Of a DNA stretch of 64,000 bases, positions 52,245 through 61,718 are shown piece by piece. The stretch spans positions 1 through 64,000 of the forward strand of contig CANNIA010000001.1 of NCBI GenBank assembly GCA_947504705.1, read 5' to 3'. This DNA comes from Paracoccaceae bacterium. Lineage in GTDB: Bacteria; Pseudomonadota; Alphaproteobacteria; Rhodobacterales; Rhodobacteraceae. The position numbers and the translations under genes were made by a program. How positions within the stretch are numbered: position 1 is the stretch's first letter; every line of letters starts with the position of its first letter. Below the pieces are notes generated by a model. That model saw only the letters and a list, made by a program, of their open reading frames with translations. It did no database searches and was not told the origin of the DNA.

Positions 52245-53147
52245 TCAATCCAGATCGTTCTGGCAGTTCCAGACTTCCATCGCGCCATCCGCTGGGCAGA
52301 ACATCTGAAGCAATGCGTCACCAGACGCGACCTCGTTCGCCGGACTTTGCGTGTTGTAAGGGGCAAGCGGGAAGGCCAGCGCCTTACTGAACAGCGTCAG
52401 GTCCAACACGTCGAATTCCAGTTCCGGAAGCGCCAACTTGCCCCCCGAAAGCGGGGCCATCACCAGATGCACCAGCTCGTCGTCGCGCAGATCAGCAAGC
52501 CCGGGCGATTGGCGCAAGGCGGTCTCGACTGGGGCTGTGTCATCGGCGTACAGGGTCTGCCGCGCCAGCACCAGATAGTCGATCCTTGTGGCAGCCTCTT
52601 GCCGTTCAGCGGCTGTCAGCGGTCGGGCGCGGATCACCCCGGTGCCGTCGGTCGGGTATTGCCAAAGCTCCAGCGGCAGGTCGGCCAGTGGGATTGGCTT
52701 CGTCAGATCAAGCCCCTCCAGCGCCGTGAAGGGCAGACCGTAAGCCCCCGTCTCACTCATCGACCAAAGGACCGGCGCGCAGGGGCCATAGCCGCAGACA
52801 TAGTATCCATCATCGACCAAAAGCGGCACATGCGCGGCAAGGGCCCGAGGCTGCCCCGCCACTTCGCGGCTTTCCATCTGATGCACCCGCCAAGCCTGCC
52901 AACCCTGCGAGATCAGTGGCACGCCAAAAGCGATCACCAGCGTCGCGATCAAAAGCTTGACCCCGCCCCCCCGCCATTTCGCCCGGATCAGCATGACCAG
53001 AACCACGATGCCGATACCGCCATAGACCAGCATCGCGACCAAGGCGCCGATAATGCCATCCATGCAGCTTCCCATGCACTCGGCCCGCACCGGCCCCGCC
53101 AGCCCCACCAAAAGGGCCAAAAGGCCCGCCTGTCCGATCCTGCGCAT
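52245..53147 (-). CDS. membrane-anchored protein, unknown
   Basis: The product has 300 residues and no family I can name. It starts with a signal peptide-like segment (QAGLLALLVGLAGPVRAEC) and two membrane helices follow (GALVAMLVYGGIGIVVLVMLI and LLIATLVIAFGVPLI). The rest is soluble, with Cys pairs such as VCGYGPCAPV, and has no catalytic motif that I can see. It is on the same strand as rne and ends just before the rne leader. Confidence 0.7.
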   Translation of the reverse strand: MRRIGQAGLLALLVGLAGPVRAECMGSCMDGIIGALVAMLVYGGIGIVVLVMLIRAKWRGGGVKLLIATLVIAFGVPLISQGWQAWRVHQMESREVAGQPRALAAHVPLLVDDGYYVCGYGPCAPVLWSMSETGAYGLPFTALEGLDLTKPIPLADLPLELWQYPTDGTGVIRARPLTAAERQEAATRIDYLVLARQTLYADDTAPVETALRQSPGLADLRDDELVHLVMAPLSGGKLALPELEFDVLDLTLFSKALAFPLAPYNTQSPANEVASGDALLQMFCPADGAMEVWNCQNDLD

Positions 53148-53332
53148 GGGTTTCGCCCCCGTGTTTCCTGCCCCTGCAATCAGCCACAGGCAAGCGCTTC
53201 AGGCAAGTCTGGAAGACCTGTCCCACACAGGCGAAGTCGGGGTCGTGGAATATCTTAAGAAACCCCTAACGACCACGCGCAACCAATTGGTTTGGTTTCA
53301 TAATCCAAAAACGCCCACCGTGGACACTTTTG

Positions 53333-54661
53333 TCAGACATAGTCCCCACGGGTCAGCCCATACTTGGCCATCTTCTCGTTCAAGGTCCGGCGCGGCAGGC
53401 AAAGCTCGTCCATCACCGCGACAATCGACCCCTTGTGCCGCCGCATCGTGTTGTCGATCAGCATCCTTTCAAAGGACTCGACATAGTCTTTCAGCGGCTT
53501 GCCTTCCGTGGTCAGCGCCGGCCCCGAGGCCTCATTCTCCGCCATCAGAAGGCTGGCAATTGACCCCGACCCCCGCCGGTTCTGCAAGACCGCCCGTTCC
53601 GCGATATTCACCAGCTGCCGCACATTCCCCGGCCAGGGCGCCTGCAAAAGCTGGGCCGCTTCCTGAGCCGTCACCTGCGGGGCATCGCAGCCGTATTCCT
53701 CGGCGAACTGTTCCGAAAGCTTGGTGAAAAGCTGCAGAATATCCTCACCCCGCGTCCGTAGGGGCGGCAGCACGATGGTCATCGCCCCCAGCCGGTAGAA
53801 AAGGTCAGGCCGCAGAAGCTGTTCCAGCGTCATATCGGGGGCATGATGGTTGCAGATCGCGATGATCCGGGTTTCGGGCGGGGTGCCCTGATCGTTGATG
53901 CAGGTCAGAAGCCGGGCTTGCAGCGCGCCTGGCATCGCCTCGATATCCTCCAGACACAGCGTGCCGCCCCGAGTTTCCTCAACCAACGGCAGCGCGCCGT
54001 CACTGGCCGGGCCGAACAAACGGGCGGCAAGCTGATCTTCGCTCCAGGCCGCGCAAGAGATCTGCACGAACTTCTTCGAAGCCCGCGGCCCCACCGCATG
54101 CAGGGCGTGGGCGACCAAAGTCTTGCCGGTGCCGGTTTCGCCGTCGATCAATACGTGGCTGTCGGCCTGGCCCAGATCAAGGATATCCTCGCGCAGGCGG
54201 TCCATCGCGGGCGAAGTTCCGATCAGCTTCTTGATGATGGTAGACCCGTCCGACAGTTCCTTCCGCAGCGCCCGGTTGTCCAGCGTCATCCGCCGCGCCT
54301 GGGTCGCGCGCTTGGCAAGCTCGGTCATCCGGTCGGGGTTGAAAGGCTTTTCAAGGAAATCGAACGCACCCACCCGCATCGCCTCGACCGCCATCGGCAC
54401 GTCGCCGTGGCCGGTGATCATGATCACGGGCAGGCCCGAATCCTGACCCATCAGGCGTTTCAGGAAGGCCATCCCATCCATCCCCGGCATCTTGATGTCG
54501 CTGACCACGACGCCCTGGAATTCCGGGCCGATCACCTTCAGCGCCTCCTCGGCGCTGGCATAGGTTTCGGTATCGAACCCCGACAGGGCCAGCCACTGGC
54601 TGATCGACTGCCGCATGTCTGCTTCGTCATCGACGATTGCCACTTTCATTGCGCGGGCCAT
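53333..54661 (-). CDS. dctD: DctD-type response regulator lacking the GAFTGA loop
   Basis: The product has 442 residues from the ATG at 54661, which follows GAGG by 5 bases. The receiver domain is intact (AIVDDEADMRQS and VVVSDIKMPGMDGMAFL, with the phospho-accepting Asp). The AAA+ domain has Walker A (GETGTGKTL) but a changed Walker B (GGTLCLEDIEAMP, normally LFLDE). About 12 residues, including GAFTGA, are missing between ARLFG and GGTL. A Fis-type helix-turn-helix closes it. It pairs with DctB 10 bases upstream to control C4-dicarboxylate uptake, but probably not by the usual sigma-54 contact. Confidence 0.85.
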   Translation of the reverse strand: MARAMKVAIVDDEADMRQSISQWLALSGFDTETYASAEEALKVIGPEFQGVVVSDIKMPGMDGMAFLKRLMGQDSGLPVIMITGHGDVPMAVEAMRVGAFDFLEKPFNPDRMTELAKRATQARRMTLDNRALRKELSDGSTIIKKLIGTSPAMDRLREDILDLGQADSHVLIDGETGTGKTLVAHALHAVGPRASKKFVQISCAAWSEDQLAARLFGPASDGALPLVEETRGGTLCLEDIEAMPGALQARLLTCINDQGTPPETRIIAICNHHAPDMTLEQLLRPDLFYRLGAMTIVLPPLRTRGEDILQLFTKLSEQFAEEYGCDAPQVTAQEAAQLLQAPWPGNVRQLVNIAERAVLQNRRGSGSIASLLMAENEASGPALTTEGKPLKDYVESFERMLIDNTMRRHKGSIVAVMDELCLPRRTLNEKMAKYGLTRGDYV

Positions 54662-54671
54662 TTGGTCCTCA

Positions 54672-56432
54672 TCATTCTGCTGCTTCTTGTTTCTTGTCGT
54701 GCAGGGGCAGTTCCATCTCGAACACTGCCCCGCCATCTTCTGCGTTGCGGGCGGTCAGGCGTCCGCCAAGGTCGGTCACGATCCCGGACGAGATCGCAAG
54801 CCCAAGGCCGATGCCTTCGCCCGGTTTCTTGGTCGTGTAGAAAGGCTCGAACACGTTTTCGAGCTGGATGATCCCATGCCCGTTGTCGCGCACGATCAGA
54901 CTGGCTGTTTCGCCTGCCGAGAGAAGAATGTCGATCTGCGGCTCGTCCTCGTCCTTGGTCGCATCCAGCGCGTTGCGCAAGAGGTTGATGATCACCTGTT
55001 CAAGCCGCAGCCGGTCAGCCATGACCAAGACCGCTTGCCGGGGCATCGTGCGGCCGATCTTCACGACGCGGGCGCGAAGCTGGGGCTCCATCATTGCAAG
55101 GGCCGAGGAGACACAGGCGCGAAGGTCAACCTCTTCAAAGGCCTCTCCGCCCTTCCTTGCGTAGGACTTCAACTGCCTTGTGATCGCGCCCATCCGTTCG
55201 ATCAGATCGTCAATCCGCTGAAAGCTGGACAGGGCCTCATCCGGGCGGCGGCGTTGCAACAACAGCCGCGCGCCAGCAAGGTAGGTTTTCATCGCGGCCA
55301 AGGGCTGGTTCAGCTCATGGCTGACCGCTGCCGACATCTCACCCAAGGCTGCCAGTTTCGACGCCTGCAACAGCGTCAGTTCAGCTTCCTCAAGGTCCCG
55401 TTTGACCTTTTCACGTTCAGCAATCGCCCGCTGCAGCCGCGCGTTCAAAAGCCGCAGTTCCGCCGATTCCCGTTGGAAAGAGATCGAACGTGACCATGCC
55501 TTGCGTGACAAAAGGTAAAAGCTGAAGGCCAGCAGGATCGCAAAGCCCATGATCATCAGCGCCAGGATCCCGTTCACCTGATCGCGGACCGAGGCATAGT
55601 TGGTGAAGCTGGAAATCTTCCAGCCGCGGAACGGCACCCGGGCTTCGGTTTTCAGGACCGCGACGCCGCTGACATAGGCATCCGCCGGTTGCTGCGCCCA
55701 GTCAGTCGTGGCCTGCAAGGCCCGCGACAGGGCTGACGGAACATCCTTGCGCGCCAAAGCCTCTTCTACGGTCTGGCCGCGCCAGCGCATCTCGGTCGAC
55801 AAGACGACAATGCTCTCGCTGTCGGTGACAAGGACCGCATCCTGCAGCCCCGACCAGGCGCGTTCGTATTTCATCAGGTCAACCGAAACCACAATCACGC
55901 CCAGCGTGTCGGTTTCCGACTGAACCGCGCGGGAATAGACGAAATCATAGCCCCCCGCCTCACGCGGGGCGGCCATGAAGAAGGTGCCCTTGGTATGCAG
56001 CGCCTCAAGAAACTGGGGGTCTTCGCCCTGACCCGACCCGAGGATATTGCGGTTTGTCGCGCCGACGACCCGCCCGTCCTGATCCAAAAGCCGGATCGAG
56101 AGCACGCCAATTTCGGACTGGAGCGCGATCAGCTTGGCCGAGGTTTGCGAAAATTCCTTTTCCTTCAACGCCTTGACCAGATCCGGGTCGCGCGCCAGCA
56201 AAAGCGGCACGACCGAGGTACGCTGCAATTCCGCCATCAGGTTGCCCGTGTAAAGCGCCAGTCGAAGCTCGGCGCGGTTGCGGGTGTCGGCAGTATAGCG
56301 TTCGGTCAAAAGCCGGTTGGACACCAGAACCAAGCCAATCGCCACCATGATCAGGAAGGCAATCGCGAATTTCGCGCGCAGCGGCAGACCTGCGTTTACA
56401 GCAGAGCTAAGGTTCGGTGGGGTCTCGGTCAT
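54672..56432 (-). CDS. dctB: C4-dicarboxylate sensor histidine kinase
   Basis: The product has 586 residues. Membrane segments lie at about residues 20-42 (AKFAIAFLIMVAIGLVLVSN) and 293-316 (ILALMIMGFAILLAFSFYLL), with a periplasmic sensing domain of about 250 residues between. The H-box is AAVSHELNQPLAAMKTYL, the N-box NLLRNALDATKDED, and the G-box DNGHGI. It senses dicarboxylates and phosphorylates DctD, coded 10 bases downstream. No dctA or dctPQM transport gene is nearby. Confidence 0.9.
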   Translation of the reverse strand: MTETPPNLSSAVNAGLPLRAKFAIAFLIMVAIGLVLVSNRLLTERYTADTRNRAELRLALYTGNLMAELQRTSVVPLLLARDPDLVKALKEKEFSQTSAKLIALQSEIGVLSIRLLDQDGRVVGATNRNILGSGQGEDPQFLEALHTKGTFFMAAPREAGGYDFVYSRAVQSETDTLGVIVVSVDLMKYERAWSGLQDAVLVTDSESIVVLSTEMRWRGQTVEEALARKDVPSALSRALQATTDWAQQPADAYVSGVAVLKTEARVPFRGWKISSFTNYASVRDQVNGILALMIMGFAILLAFSFYLLSRKAWSRSISFQRESAELRLLNARLQRAIAEREKVKRDLEEAELTLLQASKLAALGEMSAAVSHELNQPLAAMKTYLAGARLLLQRRRPDEALSSFQRIDDLIERMGAITRQLKSYARKGGEAFEEVDLRACVSSALAMMEPQLRARVVKIGRTMPRQAVLVMADRLRLEQVIINLLRNALDATKDEDEPQIDILLSAGETASLIVRDNGHGIIQLENVFEPFYTTKKPGEGIGLGLAISSGIVTDLGGRLTARNAEDGGAVFEMELPLHDKKQEAAE

Positions 56433-56478
56433 GGGCCAAGATTAGGCCCGCTACGGGCAGGCCTCAAGCCGATGGCCC

Positions 56479-57147
56479 TTAGGCCAGCGCCATCCCGCGC
56501 ATCAGGCTTGCGAACATCGGCGCGCCGTCTTGGCTGCCCAAGGTGGCTTCGGTCGCGCGTTCGGGGTGCGGCATCATGCCAAGGACGCGGCGATTTTCCG
56601 AAAGGATGCCCGCGATGTCGGCCATGCTGCCGTTCGGGTTCTGGGCATAGGTGAAAGCAATCCGATCCTCGCCCTTCAACCGGGCCAGACCTTCGGCGTC
56701 GATGGTGTAGTTGCCGTCGTGGTGCGCAATCGGGATGCGGATTTCTTGGCCCTTAGTGTAGGCGCTGGTGAGATCCGACCCAGTGGTCGCGACTTTCAGC
56801 ACTACGGTGCGGCAGGTGAATTTCAGCGTGGCATTGCGCATCAAGACGCCGGGCAGAAGGCCCATTTCGGTGATGACCTGAAAGCCGTTGCAGATCCCCA
56901 TCACAAAGCCGCCCCGCGCCGCATGGGCGCGAATCGCGGTCGAGATCGGGGATTGGGCGGCAATCGCCCCGCAGCGCAGATAGTCGCCGAAGCTGAACCC
57001 GCCGGGGATGCCAACCACGTCGACGCCCTTGGGAAGCTCGCTGTCCTTGTGCCAGACCCGTGCCACGTCAAAGCCCGCGCCTTCGAAGGCCACGGCCAAG
57101 TCGCGGTCGCAGTTCGACCCGGGAAAGGTGATGACGGCGGCTTTCAT
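56479..57147 (-). CDS. purQ: phosphoribosylformylglycinamidine synthase subunit PurQ
   Basis: The product has 222 residues from the ATG at 57147, which follows AAGGGAGAG. The glutaminase Cys is in MGICNGFQVITEMG and the His/Glu pair in MMPHPERATE. PurQ gives ammonia to the PurL/PurS synthase. It stands apart from purC and purS (11 kb away) next to dctB, so it is probably transcribed by itself. Confidence 0.96.
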   Translation of the reverse strand: MKAAVITFPGSNCDRDLAVAFEGAGFDVARVWHKDSELPKGVDVVGIPGGFSFGDYLRCGAIAAQSPISTAIRAHAARGGFVMGICNGFQVITEMGLLPGVLMRNATLKFTCRTVVLKVATTGSDLTSAYTKGQEIRIPIAHHDGNYTIDAEGLARLKGEDRIAFTYAQNPNGSMADIAGILSENRRVLGMMPHPERATEATLGSQDGAPMFASLMRGMALA

Positions 57148-57242
57148 GGGCGCTCTCCCTTTGGCGGATGGCGGCCTTCTAGCCGAAGCGGTGGAAAAGG
57201 GCCAGAGCTTGCGCTGCCCGGAGCAGAGGTTAGGTTGGCCGG

Positions 57243-58619
57243 ATGCTGACCGATACCGCCCTTTCCGATTTGCGCGCCCTTTTCGGGGATCGGGTGTCGG
57301 TTGCCGGGCCGGTGCTGGCCGAACATGGGCAGAGCGAAAGCCTGGTGACGGCGGGCTTGCCTTGGGCTGTGGTCTTCCCGCAGGCGACTGAGGATGTAGC
57401 GGCGTTGGCCCGCTGGTCCAGCCGCCATCTGGTGCCGCTGATCGGCTGGGGGGCCGGAACCTCGCTTGAGGGCCACGCGCTGACCTTGCACGGCGGGGTG
57501 GTGGTCGATTTCCGCGACATGGCATCGGTGCTGGAGCTTCGGGCCGAGGATCGGCTGGTTCGCGTGCAGCCCGGCATCACGCGAGAGGCCTTGAACCGCG
57601 AATTGCGGACGACCGGGTTGATGTTTTCGGTCGATCCGGGGGCCAATGCCACTTTGGGAGGGATGGCCGCCACCCGGGCTTCGGGCACGACAGCGGTGCG
57701 CTATGGGACGATGCGCAACAACGTGCGGGGGCTGGAGGTGGTCATGGCCGATGGTCAGGTGATCAAGACCGGCACCGGGGCACCCAAGTCCTCGGCCGGT
57801 TATGACCTGACGGCGCTGTTCGTGGGGTCCGAAGGCACGCTGGGCCTGATCACCGAACTGACCCTGCGCCTGCACGGCCAGCCCGAGGCGGTAATGACCG
57901 CGATTGCCGCGTTCGGTTCAGTCGGGGCGGCGGTGGATTGCGTGATTGCCACGATGCAGAGGGGGCTTTCCCCGGCGCGGATCGAGTTTCTGGATACCGA
58001 GACGGTCGCCGCCTGCAACGCCTTTTCAGACCTAAGCCTGCCCCCTGCCCCGCAGTTGCTGGTCGAGTTTCATGGCCACCCAGAAGGCGTTGCCGAAGAC
58101 ATCCGCCGCTTTCGCGAAGTTGCCGAGGCTCACGGGGCCGAAGGCCTGCAATGGGCTGAGAAACCTGAGGACAGAAGCCGCCTTTGGGCCGCGCGGCATG
58201 CCGCTTATCGCGCAATCCTCGCCTCACGCCCCGGCGCCAAGGCCATTGTGACCGATGTCTGTGTGCCGATTTCCGCGCTGGCAGAGGCGGTCGAGGAAAC
58301 GCGGGCCGATGTCGCCGCCTCGGGGATCAGCGGGCCGATCCTTGGGCATGTCGGGGATGGGAACTTTCACGCCGTTCTTCTGGTCGATCCAGCTTGTGCG
58401 CGCGACGTATCCACTGCCAAGGCGCTTGCGGAACGGATGGCCGAACGGTCGCTGCGGCTGGGCGGAACGATCACCGGCGAGCACGGCGTGGGCTTTGGCA
58501 AACTGGGCCTGATGCCCGCCGAACATGGCGCGGCGCTTGGGGTCATGGGTGCCGTCAAGCGCGCATTGGACCCGTTGGGCCTGATGAACCCCGGCAAACT
58601 GGTGCCCGGTCTGCCCTGA
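57243..58619 (+). CDS. FAD-binding oxidase, GlcD/D-lactate dehydrogenase type
   Basis: The product has 458 residues. The FAD-binding domain of the PCMH type has GWGAGTSLEGHALTLHGGVVVDF and KSSAGYDLTALFVGSEGTLGLITE. The C-terminal domain ends with TITGEHGVGFGKLGLMP and GLMNPGKLVPG. Members oxidise 2-hydroxy acids such as glycolate or D-lactate. The substrate here cannot be read. It is divergent from purQ. Confidence 0.9.
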   Translation: MLTDTALSDLRALFGDRVSVAGPVLAEHGQSESLVTAGLPWAVVFPQATEDVAALARWSSRHLVPLIGWGAGTSLEGHALTLHGGVVVDFRDMASVLELRAEDRLVRVQPGITREALNRELRTTGLMFSVDPGANATLGGMAATRASGTTAVRYGTMRNNVRGLEVVMADGQVIKTGTGAPKSSAGYDLTALFVGSEGTLGLITELTLRLHGQPEAVMTAIAAFGSVGAAVDCVIATMQRGLSPARIEFLDTETVAACNAFSDLSLPPAPQLLVEFHGHPEGVAEDIRRFREVAEAHGAEGLQWAEKPEDRSRLWAARHAAYRAILASRPGAKAIVTDVCVPISALAEAVEETRADVAASGISGPILGHVGDGNFHAVLLVDPACARDVSTAKALAERMAERSLRLGGTITGEHGVGFGKLGLMPAEHGAALGVMGAVKRALDPLGLMNPGKLVPGLP

Positions 58620-58781
58620 TCAGAACGCAAAGCTTTGACGGCGCAGCATGCCCAGTTCAATTTCGCGCTGACGGCGTTCAAGGTCGGCCAAGGAGACCGA
58701 GGCGTTCAGATAGGCCAGCTCGCGGTCAGCCTCGGTTGGGGCGGAATGACGCGAGATCAGCGACTTGATCATGGTGAACAT
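58620..58781 (-). CDS. DUF3563-like tiny protein
   Basis: This 53-residue gene is convergent with the FAD oxidase, and its stop codon begins right next to the oxidase stop. GGAG lies 8 bases before the ATG. The protein reads MFTMIKSLISRHSAP, then AYLNASVSLADLERRQREIE, and ends RRQSFAF. The LADLERRQREIE segment matches the DUF3563 family of short alphaproteobacterial proteins of unknown role. Confidence 0.72.
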   Translation of the reverse strand: MFTMIKSLISRHSAPTEADRELAYLNASVSLADLERRQREIELGMLRRQSFAF

Positions 58782-59043
58782 TTTTTTCTCCATCTCTTAC
58801 GGATGGAATCTAGGATGCTGCGATGCGGCGCAACAGGCCCAATGTGGAAATCCGGTTATGCAGTGGGCGCATGGGTCTTGTCATACTGCCGCAACATCGG
58901 GCATCGGTGCGGTCATTTGCCGAAACCCCGGGCAGTCAGCCCTGCAACAGCGACCCTGCCGCTCGTCCCTCCCTGTCGGGCGGTCCTCGCTGGGCGGCCC
59001 GCAAGCGACAAGCGCCCGCAAGGGAGCGTGGAGCGGCTGGATG

Positions 59044-60687
59044 TTACCCCGCTAGCAGCGACCGCGCCGCCGCGCGGGCGGCTTCGGTGACGGTGTCACC
59101 CGCCAGCATCCGGGCGATCTCCTCAACCCGTTCAGCTTGGCCCAGCCCGGTGACGGTTGACAGCGTCTGATCACCTGTGACCCGCTTTTCCACCCGCCAA
59201 TGCTGCGCACCAAAGGCCGCAACCTGCGGCGAATGGGTCACGACCAAGACCTGCGCCCCCGTGGCAAGCGCCTTCAGCCTGCGCCCTACGGCATCCGCTG
59301 TGGCCCCGCCGACACCCCGGTCAATCTCGTCAAAGATCAATGTCAGGCCCGGGCTTTCGCCAGTCAGGCAGACCTTCAACGCCAGAAGGAAGCGGCTCAG
59401 CTCGCCACCGGAGGCGATTCGGTTCAGCGGCCCCGAAGGCGCGCCGGGGTTGGTGGCGACGGTGAAGGTCACCGCGTCAACGCCCTCTGGCCCCGGCTCG
59501 CCCGCGGAGACTTCGGTGGCGAAAACCGCGCGTTCCATCTTCAGCGGGGCAAGCTCTGCCGCCATCGCTGTATCCAGTCGCCCCGTCGCTGTGCGCCTTG
59601 CGGCAGTCACCCGTGTGGCTTCGGCCTGGTAGGTTATTTCGGCGTCGGAAACTGCCTTGGCAAGCCGCGCCAACCCTGCCGCCCCGCCGTCAATCGCGGC
59701 CAGCCGGTTGCGCAGCGTCCCGGCATATCCGCCCAGATCGTCGGGCAGGACGGTATGCTTCCGTGCCAGCGCCCGGATTGCGAACAGCCGCTCCTCCGCC
59801 CGCTCCAACTCGCCCGGATCAAAGTCCAGGGCCTCCAGCGCCCGTTCGACGCCGCCCTGCGCCTCTCCCAACTCGATCAGCGCGCGGGCCAAGGCTTCCA
59901 GCGGCGCATCAAGCCGCCCTTCGGCCTTGTCCGACGCCGCCTCAAGCCAGCGAACAGCATCGCGCATCCGGCCTTCGGCGCCTTCGTCCGACAGGGCAGT
60001 CAGCGCCTTGGCCACATCCTCGCGAATGCGCCCTGCGCCCTGCATCAGGCGACGGCGGGCGTCCAAACGCGCCTCTTCACCCGGTTCGGGGTTCAGCTTG
60101 TCCAGTTCGGCCACGGAATGGTGCAGGAAATCCTCTTCCGCCGCTGCCCGCGCCAGAACCGCCTCAGCCTCGGCCAAGGCCGCCCTTGCCTGCCTTTGCG
60201 CCGCCCAAGCCGTGCGCAAGGCCGTCAGGTCCAGCCCCGCAAAACTATCCAGCAATGCCCGATGCCCGCGCTGGTTCAGAAGACCCCGGTCGTCATGCTG
60301 GCCGTGCAGTTCCACCAGATGATCGGACAGATCGCGCAGCACCTCGCCCGAGACGCGGCGGTCGTTGACCCAGGCTGTCTTGCGGCCATCAGCGGCATTC
60401 ACCCGGCGCAGGATCAGCTCATCCTCAGCCTCAATCCCGGCTTCCTCCAGCACGCCCCGCGCGGCATGGGTGGGGGGCAGATCGAAGACCGCCGTCACCT
60501 CGCCCTGTGCGGCCCCCTGTCGCACCAGTTCCGCCCGACCGCGCCAGCCCAGCACAAAGCCCAAAGCGTCAAGAAGGATCGACTTGCCCGCGCCGGTTTC
60601 ACCGGTCAGCACATTCAGACCGGGGCCAAGCTCAAGGCTCAGCCGGTCGATGATCAACACATCGCGGATATCCAGGCTACGCAGCAT
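59044..60687 (-). CDS. recN: DNA repair protein RecN
   Basis: The product has 547 residues. Walker A is GETGAGKSILLDALGFVLG at about 31-49, and the C-terminal ATPase half has GELSRFLLALKVCL (signature) and LIFDEIDRGVGG (Walker B). The middle is a long coiled coil. RecN is an SMC-like protein that acts at double-strand breaks. Its gene lies after bamD on the same strand, with a short hairpin between. Confidence 0.97.
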   Translation of the reverse strand: MLRSLDIRDVLIIDRLSLELGPGLNVLTGETGAGKSILLDALGFVLGWRGRAELVRQGAAQGEVTAVFDLPPTHAARGVLEEAGIEAEDELILRRVNAADGRKTAWVNDRRVSGEVLRDLSDHLVELHGQHDDRGLLNQRGHRALLDSFAGLDLTALRTAWAAQRQARAALAEAEAVLARAAAEEDFLHHSVAELDKLNPEPGEEARLDARRRLMQGAGRIREDVAKALTALSDEGAEGRMRDAVRWLEAASDKAEGRLDAPLEALARALIELGEAQGGVERALEALDFDPGELERAEERLFAIRALARKHTVLPDDLGGYAGTLRNRLAAIDGGAAGLARLAKAVSDAEITYQAEATRVTAARRTATGRLDTAMAAELAPLKMERAVFATEVSAGEPGPEGVDAVTFTVATNPGAPSGPLNRIASGGELSRFLLALKVCLTGESPGLTLIFDEIDRGVGGATADAVGRRLKALATGAQVLVVTHSPQVAAFGAQHWRVEKRVTGDQTLSTVTGLGQAERVEEIARMLAGDTVTEAARAAARSLLAG

Positions 60688-60701
60688 GGGTCAGCCCGTA
60701 G

Positions 60702-60721
60702 GGTGGGTGCTGGCACCCACC
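60702..60721. repeat. hairpin repeat between bamD and recN
   Basis: GGTGGGTGC, two bases, then GCACCCACC, preceded by GTAGG. The start resembles the palindrome at 45263 (GTAGGATGGG versus GTAGGGTGGG), suggesting the same kind of element. It lies in the 38-base gap between the two genes. Confidence 0.6.
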
Positions 60722-60725
60722 ATTG

Positions 60726-61565
60726 CTACAACCACTCGCCCTTGATCATCTGGCGATAGATCTTGCTCAGCCAGCTTTCGCCCTTCGCTTCCGGGGCCAG
60801 ACCTTGGCCCTTCAGCAGACGATAGCTGTCGTCGTAGAACGGGGAGGATTGGTAGTTATAGCCAAGGATGGCGGCAGCTGTCTGTGCCTCATCCGTCAGA
60901 CCAAGAGCTAGATAGCATTCGACCAAGCGATGCAGCGCCTCGGCCGTGTAGGTCGTGGTCTGGTAATCCTCGACCACGGCGCGGAACCGGTTCAGAGCTG
61001 ACGTATAATGGCCGCGCTTGAGGTAATAGCGACCGACTTCCATCTCTTTGGCGGCAAGCTGGTCGAAGGCCAGATCGAACTTCAGCATCGCCGAACGCGC
61101 ATATTCGCTGTCGGGATAGGTTTCGATCACGTCGCGCATTCCAAGTAAAGCCTGATAGGTGATCCCCTGGTCGCGGCCGACATCGTCGATCTGGTCGTAG
61201 TAGGACAGCGCCATGAGATAAAGCGCATAGGGCGCGTCTTCATCACCTGGGTAGAAGTCAAGGAAACGCTGCGCGGCATCGCGAGCTTCGGGGTATTCCT
61301 TGGCCTTGTGATGGGCGAAGGCCTGCATGATCAAGGCGCGCTTGGCAAAGTCCGTATAGGGATAAAGCCGCTCGACCGCCTCGAAGTACTCAAGCGAATC
61401 CTTGGGATGCTTGCTGGTTTCCAGTACCAGCTCGCCCTGCTTGAAGATCTGCTCGGCCGTCTGCGACTCGAGCGGGTTCTTTTCGGCCCGGTTACCGCAG
61501 CCGGTCACCACCGCAATCAAAATCGCCGCCTTCAAGAACCCTAAGCCGGGGTGTCTGCCTGACAT
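60726..61565 (-). CDS. bamD: outer membrane assembly lipoprotein BamD
   Basis: The product has 279 residues from the ATG at 61565. The lipoprotein signal ends AVVTGC (Cys at residue 23). Tetratricopeptide repeats follow, with QIFKQGELVLETSKHPKDS, FAHHKAKEYPEARDAAQRFL and FYPGDEDAPYALYLMALSYY. BamD is the essential outer-membrane lipoprotein partner of BamA in beta-barrel insertion. It sits between lpxC and recN, a common alphaproteobacterial order. Confidence 0.95.
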   Translation of the reverse strand: MSGRHPGLGFLKAAILIAVVTGCGNRAEKNPLESQTAEQIFKQGELVLETSKHPKDSLEYFEAVERLYPYTDFAKRALIMQAFAHHKAKEYPEARDAAQRFLDFYPGDEDAPYALYLMALSYYDQIDDVGRDQGITYQALLGMRDVIETYPDSEYARSAMLKFDLAFDQLAAKEMEVGRYYLKRGHYTSALNRFRAVVEDYQTTTYTAEALHRLVECYLALGLTDEAQTAAAILGYNYQSSPFYDDSYRLLKGQGLAPEAKGESWLSKIYRQMIKGEWL

Positions 61566-61718
61566 CTTCCGCCTATCCAAACCTGCTGGCCCATTCGGCC
61601 GTCCGGGCGATTTGCCCCGTCTTTGCCTCGTCCTAGCACAGAAAAATCCGGGGCGCAAAACGCCTTTCATAACTTTGCACATCCGAAATTGAACTTCGTT
61701 CTCATCCGACGGGTGCCA

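Noticed and set aside
59200-60759. Plus-strand open frame of 519 codons opposite recN
   Set aside because: Shadow frame of recN; no family features.
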